This document shows, in pieces, positions 31,223-36,978 of a stretch of DNA of 36,978 nt. Source of the stretch: an uncultured bacterium (GTDB lineage Bacteria; Bacillota; Clostridia; Lachnospirales; Lachnospiraceae); contig CANRWP010000032.1 of NCBI GenBank assembly GCA_947643595.1, forward strand, positions 1 through 36,978. Reading direction: 5' to 3'. A model generated the notes under the pieces. It saw nothing but the letters and a program-made list of their open reading frames with translations. It was not told the origin of the DNA and did no database searches. The first letter of the stretch is position 1. Each line of letters starts with the position of its first letter. The position numbers and the translations under genes are program-made.

Positions 31223-32203
31223 TCACAGGCTTTCCAACAACTCCCTGCGCAGACTTTCTTTTATGTCTTCCTCCGCGAAGGAGACAGCCGCCGCATTTTT
31301 CATGCACCGTAAGATCTCGTCATTCCCGATTCCATACATTCTCTGAATAAACTCCAACTCCTTTGTCATGGAAGTGCCGCTGACCGTCCGGTTGTCCGTG
31401 TTGATCGTGACAAGAAGCCCTCTGTCCAGAAATTCCCGGAGCGGATATTCCTCCGGTCCGCCCGCCGCCTTTGTCTGCAGATTGCTGATAGGGCACATCT
31501 CTATCCCGACGCCGGCATCTCTCACAATCCTCTGCACATCCTCCCTGCCGCGCATCGCGATCCCGTGCCCGATCCGCCGCGCCCCCGCTCTCACCGCATC
31601 CGTGATATTCTCCGCATTGCCGCACTCGCCCGCATGGATCGTGTAGGGCATGTCCAGTTTTTTCACCTGCGCGAACAGATTCATAAACTCCGACATGGGA
31701 TACACCGCCTCCGCCCCAGCCAGATCCGCGGCACACACGCCTGCACCCAGAAACTCTCTGGCCGCCCTGATCATCGCCATATTTTTTTCTTCACTGTAGT
31801 GGCGCATCGCGCAGACAATCACATTATAAGCTGTTCCGAACTCCCGCTTTCCCCTCTCCAGTCCCTTTAACAGCGCCTCGATCGCCCCCACTGCGCTCAT
31901 CCCCTGCGAGCCGCAGGCAACAGGATCAAAACGTATCTCCGCATAGCGGACATTCTCTCTTCCCATCGCCCCTGACACATCATACCCCGCCTCCGTCAGC
32001 CCTGTCTGATCCTGCAGACAGGCTATGGGCAGCACAAATTTTCCCAGATACTCTTCCAGGCTGCGGCAATCCTCAGCCGCCTTAAGCTCCGTCGCATCCA
32101 CGCTTCTCCCCAGCCGTCTTTCGACAAACTCACGGCTCAAAGAACCGTCCAGATGACAGTGCAGTTCGATTTTGGGCAGTTTTCTCAATTCCTCCGTTGT
32201 CAT
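31223..32203 (-). CDS. add: adenosine deaminase
   Basis: Deaminates adenosine or deoxyadenosine to the inosine forms in purine salvage. The 326-residue TIM barrel has metal ligands in KIELHCHLDGSLS (His15 and His17 region), HAGECGNAENI (His and catalytic Glu follow-on), GHGIAM and INTDNRTVSGTSM (Asp). It starts 17 bases after the cdd stop, and both act on nucleosides, so they form one unit. Ribosome binding site is weak (GGGCGGTGAG). It separates leuB from ilvD. Confidence 0.93.
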   Translation of the reverse strand: MTTEELRKLPKIELHCHLDGSLSREFVERRLGRSVDATELKAAEDCRSLEEYLGKFVLPIACLQDQTGLTEAGYDVSGAMGRENVRYAEIRFDPVACGSQGMSAVGAIEALLKGLERGKREFGTAYNVIVCAMRHYSEEKNMAMIRAAREFLGAGVCAADLAGAEAVYPMSEFMNLFAQVKKLDMPYTIHAGECGNAENITDAVRAGARRIGHGIAMRGREDVQRIVRDAGVGIEMCPISNLQTKAAGGPEEYPLREFLDRGLLVTINTDNRTVSGTSMTKELEFIQRMYGIGNDEILRCMKNAAAVSFAEEDIKESLRRELLESL

Positions 32204-32220
32204 GACCGCTCACCGCCCGT

Positions 32221-32640
32221 CTACGCCAGATTGGCCGGTCCAAATCCCATCGGCAGCAGCTCCTTCAGCGGAAAGATCTCATACTTCTCTCTGCTGACTG
32301 CCAGGATCACCTGAAAAGTATCCGGATCGCAAAATTCCATCATCACCTGTCTGCATACCCCGCATGGGGCGGCATACTCTGTCAGGATCCCTTCCTTCCC
32401 GCCCACCACGCAGATCGCGTCGAACTCCTTCACCCCTTCGCTCACCGCCTTAAAAAATGCTGTCCGCTCTGCACAGTTTGTCGGCGTATAAGCCGCATTC
32501 TCGATATTACAGCCCGTATATATCTTTCCGCTCCTGGAAAGGAGTGCCGCTCCCACATGAAAATGGGAGTATGGCACATAGGAAAACTCCATCTGCCTGA
32601 TCGCCAGATCGATCATTTCCTCCACCCGTTTTTTATCCAT
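32221..32640 (-). CDS. cdd: cytidine deaminase
   Basis: Converts cytidine and deoxycytidine to uridine forms. The 139-residue length is normal. The zinc and catalytic residues are in CAERTAFF (Cys, Glu) and APCGVCRQVMMEF (two Cys); SHFHVGAALL near residue 22 is typical. An in-frame GTG at 32649 exists, but the ATG at 32640 has AGGAAGG 8 bases upstream and is chosen. It lies 51 bases after leuB without an obvious promoter, so leuB-cdd-add may be one transcript. Confidence 0.94.
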   Translation of the reverse strand: MDKKRVEEMIDLAIRQMEFSYVPYSHFHVGAALLSRSGKIYTGCNIENAAYTPTNCAERTAFFKAVSEGVKEFDAICVVGGKEGILTEYAAPCGVCRQVMMEFCDPDTFQVILAVSREKYEIFPLKELLPMGFGPANLA

Positions 32641-32691
32641 ACTCTGCACCTTCCTTCCTCTCCTGCTATGCTGTGTATGCGGTCTTTCCGC

Positions 32692-33774
32692 TCAGATCCT
32701 CTCCGCGATCAGATCTCCCATCTCCTCACAGCTGACCTGCCTGCATCCCTCCGACATGATATCCACTGTCCGGTATCCGTCCTTCAACACTTTCCTCACC
32801 GCTTCGTCTATCGCGTCCGCTTCTCTATCCAGATCAAAGCTGTAGCGCAGCATCATGGAAGCAGAAAGGATCGTGGCGATCGGATTCGCCTTCCCGGTTC
32901 CCGCAATATCCGGCGCGGACCCGTGGCTCGGCTCATACAGACCGAATCTGCTGTCGTTCAGACTCGCCGAAGAGAGCATGCCGATCGATCCCGTCACCAT
33001 GCTCGCCTCATCCGACAGGATATCGCCAAACATATTTTCCGTTAAGATCACGTCAAACTGCGCCGGATCTTTCACAAGCTGCATCGCGCAGTTGTCCACC
33101 AGCATATGTTCCAGCTCCACATCCGGATAATCTTTCGCCACTTCGTTCACAATCGCTCTCCACAGTCTGGAGGAATCCAGCACATTGGCCTTATCCACGG
33201 ATGTCACTTTTTTTCTCCTCTTTCTCGCGATATCAAAACCCTTTATCGCAATGCGGCGGATCTCCGTCTCGTCGTAAGTCAGAGTATCGATCGCTTTTCT
33301 CACGCCGTTTTCCTCCACCGTCTTTCTCTCCCCGAAGTAAAGTCCGCCGGTCAGCTCCCGCATGATCATCATATCAAACCCCGCCGTGCTGATCTCCTCC
33401 TTCAGAGGACATGCTCCGGCCAGCTCCTCATACAGGTACGCAGGACGCAGATTGGCAAACAAATTCAGAGACTTGCGCAGTTTCAAAAGCCCCGCCTCCG
33501 GCCTTTTTTCCGGCGGAAGCTGATACCAGGGCGAAGTGGATGTATTTCCTCCGATGGCCCCCATCAATACCGCGTCCGCCGCCTTACATTTTTCTATCGT
33601 CTCATCCGTCAGCGGAATCCCGTGCACATCGATCGACGCGCCTCCCATCAGCACATCCTCAAAAGCCATCTCATGACCATATTTCTCCACTGTTTTAAGC
33701 AGCACCTTTTTCGCTTCCGCCACAATTTCCGGTCCGATTCCGTCACCGGATATACAAGCAATCTTACAAATCAT
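32692..33774 (-). CDS. leuB: 3-isopropylmalate dehydrogenase
   Basis: Third step of leucine synthesis: oxidative decarboxylation of 3-isopropylmalate with NAD. The 360-residue protein starts [19 protein letters not shown] and has [20 protein letters not shown] (substrate loop with Leu and Arg residues of true LeuB), [28 protein letters not shown] (catalytic Lys), [15 protein letters not shown] (metal Asp) and [23 protein letters not shown] lies 8 bases upstream. It has an own promoter. leuA, leuC and leuD are not in the window. Confidence 0.96.
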   Translation of the reverse strand: MICKIACISGDGIGPEIVAEAKKVLLKTVEKYGHEMAFEDVLMGGASIDVHGIPLTDETIEKCKAADAVLMGAIGGNTSTSPWYQLPPEKRPEAGLLKLRKSLNLFANLRPAYLYEELAGACPLKEEISTAGFDMMIMRELTGGLYFGERKTVEENGVRKAIDTLTYDETEIRRIAIKGFDIARKRRKKVTSVDKANVLDSSRLWRAIVNEVAKDYPDVELEHMLVDNCAMQLVKDPAQFDVILTENMFGDILSDEASMVTGSIGMLSSASLNDSRFGLYEPSHGSAPDIAGTGKANPIATILSASMMLRYSFDLDREADAIDEAVRKVLKDGYRTVDIMSEGCRQVSCEEMGDLIAERI

Positions 33775-33801
33775 CTTTTTTCCTCCGCTTCTTTTTCCTT
33801 A

Positions 33802-33830
33802 AATATATCAAAAATTTGTGATGCGGTCAA
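33802..33830 (-). promoter_or_regulatory. promoter of leuB
   Basis: On the minus strand: -35 TTGACC (33825-33830), 17-base spacer, extended -10 TGATATATT (TATATT at 33802-33807). It begins just after the yajC terminator. Leader of about 20 bases, with no room for RNA regulation. Confidence 0.75.
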
Positions 33831-33856
33831 TGAACCGCGCGCCGCGAGCAGTTCCC

Positions 33857-33888
33857 GACAAAAAAATAAGACGCAAACGCGCCTTATT
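33857..33888 (-). terminator. intrinsic terminator of yajC
   Basis: On the minus strand AATAAGGCGC pairs with GCGTCTTATT (33888-33879 with 33874-33865) over a 4-base loop with one G-U pair, followed by a run of T. It starts 8 bases after the yajC stop. Confidence 0.88.
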
Positions 33889-33895
33889 TCGGTTT

Positions 33896-34201
33896 TTAAC
33901 TCTCCGCTTTTTCCACATCCGATATCGCTTCTTTTTTCATCGGGATACGACAGTTTTTATTATTGCCGAACTCTACGATAACCGTGTCGTCCGTGATATC
34001 GATCACCACTCCGTAGAAACCGCTCGTCGTGCAAACCACATCGCCGATCTCCAGAGACGCCAACATCCCTGCTACTCTCTTCTGTTCCTTTTTCTGAGGT
34101 CTCATCAGGAAAAAATAGAAAAATCCGATGATGAGCACCACATAAACAATCATGATCATTCCGCCGCCCTGGGCGGCATCAGCTGTCAGCAAACTTAACA
34201 T
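33896..34201 (-). CDS. yajC: preprotein translocase accessory subunit YajC
   Basis: A 101-residue single-span membrane protein that associates with SecDF and YidC at the Sec translocon. Residues about 15-33 are the membrane segment (MIMIVYVVLIIGFFYFFLM), followed by the family motif RPQKKEQKRVAGML and the basic domain with LEIGDVVCTTSGFYGVVIDI. It is downstream of tgt, the common order in bacteria, but it has its own promoter. secD and secF are not found in this window. Confidence 0.93.
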   Translation of the reverse strand: MLSLLTADAAQGGGMIMIVYVVLIIGFFYFFLMRPQKKEQKRVAGMLASLEIGDVVCTTSGFYGVVIDITDDTVIVEFGNNKNCRIPMKKEAISDVEKAES

Positions 34202-34216
34202 TCTTCATCCTCATTT

Positions 34217-34239
34217 CCGCGCTTATCCGCGCTTATCCG
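34217..34239. repeat. short tandem repeat in the yajC leader
   Basis: CCGCGCTTAT is repeated twice in tandem (34217-34226, 34227-34236) with the start of a third unit. It lies in the transcribed leader, just before the yajC ribosome binding site. Confidence 0.6.
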
Positions 34240-34300
34240 TTCTTTTCTCGCTATAGTCCATCCCTGCGGCGCATCGTCGCAAAAATAAAACCTATTCTCT

Positions 34301-34329
34301 ATCATACACAAGTTTTCCGGGGAAAACAA
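34301..34329 (-). promoter_or_regulatory. promoter of yajC overlapped by a palindrome
   Basis: On the minus strand: -10 TATGAT (34301-34306), 17-base spacer, -35 TTGTTT (34324-34329). A perfect palindrome, GTTTTCC-GG-GGAAAAC (34312-34327), covers the spacer and most of the -35, so a repressor bound there would block the promoter. It could also act as a short hairpin after tgt. Confidence 0.55.
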
Positions 34330-34365
34330 GCCCTATTTTGAAAGTTGCATCCGAACCGCAACAGC

Positions 34366-35496
34366 TCACTGCCCCTGCGCCATCCGCTCCAGCTTTGCCC
34401 TCTTGTAGGCCGCAAATCTCCCTTCGTCCAGCGCCTCCCGGATCTCCGTCATCATCGTATTGTAAAAATACAGGTTGTGCAGCACACACAGACGCATTCC
34501 CAGCATCTCCTTCGCCTTCAGGAGATGTCTGATGTAGGCTCTGGAATAACGCCTGCAGGCGGGGCAGCCGCACCCTTTCTCGATGGGACGCATATCCTTC
34601 TCATATTTCTGGTTGAACAGATTGATCTTACCGTAATTTGTGTACAGATGACCATGCCTTCCGTTTCTCGAGGGATAGACACAGTCAAAAAAATCCACCC
34701 CCCGGTCCACGCTCTCCAGAATATTCGCCGGCGTTCCCACCCCCATCAGATAAGTCGGCTTATCCTCCGGCAGATAAGGCACCGTCTCCTCCAGAATATG
34801 GTACATCTCCTCATGGGTCTCGCCCACTGCCAGGCCGCCCACCGCATAGCCGTCCAGATCAAGCTCCGCAATTCTCTTTGCGTGCTCGATCCGGATATCG
34901 TCAAAGATTGCGCCCTGGTTAATGCCGAAGAGAAGCTGGGACGGATTGACAGTCCCTTCCCCCGCATTTAGCTCCCGCATCTTTGCCTGACAGCGCACAA
35001 GCCATCTTGTCGTCCGATCCACAGAATTCTGCACATACAGGCGATCCGCCTTACTGGACGGGCACTCATCGAAAGCCATCGCGATCGTCGAGCCCAGATT
35101 CGACTGGATCTGCATACTCTCCTCCGGCCCCATAAAGATTTTTCTGCCGTCTATATGGGAGTGAAACGCCACGCCCTCCTCCGTGATCTTCCGCAGTTTT
35201 GCCAGGGAGAACACCTGAAACCCTCCGGAATCCGTCAGGATCGGCCTCTCCCAGGACATAAATTTATGCAGTCCGCCCACGGACTTTATCAGCTCATCGC
35301 CCGGTCTGACATGCAGATGGTAAGTGTTGGACAGCTCGATCTGTGTCCCGATCTCCTCCAGATCCGAAGTCGCGACAGCGCCCTTGATGGCAGCCGCCGT
35401 TCCCACATTCATAAAAACAGGGGTCTGCACCACACCATGAACCGTACTGAGCTGCGCGCGCTTCGCCCTGCCTTCCTTCTTTAATACTTTATACAT
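34366..35496 (-). CDS. tgt: tRNA-guanine transglycosylase
   Basis: Exchanges G34 of GUN-anticodon tRNAs for the queuosine precursor preQ1. The 376-residue length is normal. Seen are the catalytic Asp region LTDSGGFQVFSL (near 90), FDECPSS (near 145), the nucleophile segment GGLAVGET and DCVYPSRNGRHG, and the zinc site CGCPACRRYSRAYIRHLL (three Cys and a His). The ATG overlaps the stop of the carboxypeptidase gene by one base, so they are coupled. queA and queuosine-precursor genes are not in the window. Confidence 0.96.
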   Translation of the reverse strand: MYKVLKKEGRAKRAQLSTVHGVVQTPVFMNVGTAAAIKGAVATSDLEEIGTQIELSNTYHLHVRPGDELIKSVGGLHKFMSWERPILTDSGGFQVFSLAKLRKITEEGVAFHSHIDGRKIFMGPEESMQIQSNLGSTIAMAFDECPSSKADRLYVQNSVDRTTRWLVRCQAKMRELNAGEGTVNPSQLLFGINQGAIFDDIRIEHAKRIAELDLDGYAVGGLAVGETHEEMYHILEETVPYLPEDKPTYLMGVGTPANILESVDRGVDFFDCVYPSRNGRHGHLYTNYGKINLFNQKYEKDMRPIEKGCGCPACRRYSRAYIRHLLKAKEMLGMRLCVLHNLYFYNTMMTEIREALDEGRFAAYKRAKLERMAQGQ

Positions 35497-36545
35497 TACA
35501 ATCCCTCAACATATTCTTCCAGAGTCAAATCCTGCTCCATGATCTCCTGCGCTGCCGCTTTGCCCACGTAGCGGAAATGCCATGGTTCATATTCGATGCC
35601 GGTTATGTACTCTTTTCCCTTCGGGTAGCGCAGGATAAAACCGTATTCTCCACAGTTCTCCCGCAGCCAGATTCCCGCCGGCGTGTCCCCGAAGCCCTCA
35701 TCCAGCGTCTTATAGGAATCCGTATAGATATCTAACGCCAGGCCGATCTGGTGCTCGCTGGTCCCCGGAACGTTAACCACCCGGGCCGCCAGTTTATAGG
35801 CATCTATGTAGGACATTCCCCGGTTCATATAGCGCACTATTTTTCTGTCAAACAGATACTCCTGTCTGTCCAGCGTCCGATAAGGGGAACAGACTTCCAA
35901 CGTGATCCCGTCCTCCTTTGCCGCCTGCAGCATACTCACAAACGCCGGAATGATCCTCTCATCGCACTGGAGACTTCCGCGGATCGTCCCCAGCATAAAC
36001 TCATAATCCTCGGGGATGGGGTGCCTGCTGTTGACAAGTACTAAATTCCAGTCATCCCTGGAAACTCCCTCCTCCGCATCCTCCTGCATCTCCAGCGTTT
36101 CCAGATTATAGTTCGCGAGAATCTCATCGGAGGAATAGTTATCGATATCGTCGGCGGCTTCCGCCTCCGGATTGATGATCTCCTCCACTCCCGCCGGCTG
36201 CACCTCCTGCCGCACAACATCCGTCCCCGCCGCCTCGACCTCCACTACCCCGGTCTCCGTCGCCAGCACGATCTCCTCTTCCTCCAGATGTTCCGTGGAT
36301 ATCAGCTGTTCCTCTGCACCTCTCACCTGGAACATGGGCGCACAAAAACTACAGCTGATGGTAAAAAACACCAAAAGCACTGCCAGCGAAATAAGCTTCT
36401 TACTGTTGGTAACAAGCCCGTTGCCAATATAAAATACAAGAAGCCGGATACTAAGACCCAGAGTGATGACCTCTTTTAAAAAAGGATATTTCTGTATCTT
36501 CCGCCTGGCCTCCCGTATCGCGTTTTCCTTCCAGGACTCATTCAT
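35496..36545 (-). CDS. VanY/M15B-family D-Ala-D-Ala carboxypeptidase
   Basis: A 349-residue membrane-anchored zinc peptidase that trims peptidoglycan stem peptides. A membrane segment at about residues 51-69 leads to a Glu/Val-rich extracellular linker (75-160), then the catalytic domain (about 165-349): SRHPIPEDYEF, EVCSPYRTLDRQEYLF, and the zinc ligands His265 and Asp272 in SEHQIGLALD, catalytic Glu320 and zinc ligand His323 in EPWHF. All key residues are present. The unusual 50-residue N-terminal cytoplasmic part has no known role to me. AGGA lies 8 bases upstream of the ATG. It is divergent from aroC. Confidence 0.92.
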   Translation of the reverse strand: MNESWKENAIREARRKIQKYPFLKEVITLGLSIRLLVFYIGNGLVTNSKKLISLAVLLVFFTISCSFCAPMFQVRGAEEQLISTEHLEEEEIVLATETGVVEVEAAGTDVVRQEVQPAGVEEIINPEAEAADDIDNYSSDEILANYNLETLEMQEDAEEGVSRDDWNLVLVNSRHPIPEDYEFMLGTIRGSLQCDERIIPAFVSMLQAAKEDGITLEVCSPYRTLDRQEYLFDRKIVRYMNRGMSYIDAYKLAARVVNVPGTSEHQIGLALDIYTDSYKTLDEGFGDTPAGIWLRENCGEYGFILRYPKGKEYITGIEYEPWHFRYVGKAAAQEIMEQDLTLEEYVEGL

Positions 36546-36594
36546 CTTCTTTTTCCTGCTCCGCAGTAATTGTTCTTTTTCTTGCAGTTCCTAT

Positions 36595-36600
36595 AGTATA
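36595..36600 (-). promoter_or_regulatory. -10 element of the carboxypeptidase-tgt unit
   Basis: Extended -10 TGTTATACT on the minus strand (TATACT at 36595-36600). No good -35 is seen 16-18 bases upstream. It lies about 50 bases before the ATG and is close to the divergent aroC promoter. Confidence 0.45.
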
Positions 36601-36622
36601 ACATATATTTCTCCATATTGCA

Positions 36623-36651
36623 TTGTTTTTTTTTAATTTTTTTATTATAAT
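36623..36651 (+). promoter_or_regulatory. promoter of aroC
   Basis: Perfect -10 TATAAT (36646-36651) with a weak -35 TTGTTT (36623-36628) 17 bases upstream, in a T-rich stretch. The start of aroC is about 25 bases beyond the predicted transcript start. Confidence 0.6.
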
Positions 36652-36682
36652 CGTTATTAAAATTTGACAAGGAGATATCACT

Positions 36683-36978
36683 ATGGCAGGTTCAACATAT
36701 GGTACCATTTTTAAGATCGCTACATGGGGTGAATCCCACGGCAAGGCGCTGGGCGTCGTCATCGACGGATGTCCCGCCGGTCTTCCCCTCTCGGAGGAAG
36801 ATATCCAGCTCTACCTGGACCGCAGAAAACCGGGACAGACCTCCATCTCCACTCCCCGGAAGGAGAGCGACCTGGTGGAGATCCTCAGCGGCGTCTTCGA
36901 GGGAAGGACCACAGGGACTCCCATCTCCCTGATGATCCGCAACACCTCCCAGAAGTCTTCCGACTACTCCCAGATCGC
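36683..36978 (+). CDS. aroC: chorismate synthase, 5' part only
   Basis: Last step of the shikimate pathway: makes chorismate from 5-enolpyruvylshikimate 3-phosphate with reduced FMN. Only the first 98 codons are in the window; the gene runs off the right end. The reading starts [20 protein letters not shown], with the family signature [21 protein letters not shown], then RRKPGQ and [14 protein letters not shown] as in other AroC proteins. AAGGAG lies 8 bases upstream of the ATG. The open frame is intact to the end of the window. Confidence 0.95.
   Translation, partial: MAGSTYGTIFKIATWGESHGKALGVVIDGCPAGLPLSEEDIQLYLDRRKPGQTSISTPRKESDLVEILSGVFEGRTTGTPISLMIRNTSQKSSDYSQI

Overview
The window looks like a chromosomal segment of a spore-forming, anaerobic-type Firmicute, most likely a member of the Lachnospiraceae or a close clostridial relative. 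The reasons are spoIVA, a guanine riboswitch in front of an NCS2 purine permease, an ECF vitamin-type transporter with a fused ATPase, a YesM/YesN two-component system beside a CUT1 sugar importer, strong A/G-rich ribosome binding sites and many promoters close to the sigma-A consensus. Genus level is a guess. The left 3 kb is visibly more AT-rich than the rest and looks acquired.

Layout, left to right. (1) 1-3.2 kb, minus strand: a Fic-domain protein, a type I DNA methyltransferase subunit (HsdM) and a small protein of unknown function, in one overlapping unit behind one promoter. The Fic protein has lost its catalytic His, its acidic metal residue and its inhibitory Glu. No HsdS or HsdR gene is inside the window. 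(2) 3.3-5.1 kb: riboswitch-controlled purine permease. (3) 5.1-12.3 kb: spoIVA, a metallo-beta-lactamase-fold hydrolase, an ECF transporter (S component separated from the T and fused A components by an oppositely oriented lipoprotein gene) and a SAM hydrolase. (4) 12.3-16.2 kb: serC-serA and an L,D-transpeptidase. (5) 16.3-27.7 kb: an accessory carbohydrate region. A cupin-type phosphoglucose isomerase, a hexulose-phosphate synthase and a phosphohexuloisomerase are on the plus strand. They converge on an RpiR regulator, an aldo/keto reductase, a YesM/YesN pair and a sugar ABC importer without ATPase on the minus strand. A DapA-family lyase and a D-lyxose isomerase-family enzyme are divergent from the importer. 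(6) 27.7-33.8 kb: ilvD-ilvB and leuB for branched-chain amino acids, with nucleoside deaminases cdd and add between them. (7) 33.9-37 kb: yajC, tgt, a VanY-type carboxypeptidase and the start of aroC.

The two parts most worth attention are the Fic/HsdM unit with its cysteine-substituted Fic motif and possible operator, and the carbohydrate region. The latter combines a RuMP-type hexulose-phosphate pair with a sugar importer, an aldolase and two sugar isomerases in a set I do not recognise as a described pathway. No rRNA, tRNA, CRISPR array, insertion sequence or integrase was seen; no computed search for these was possible.
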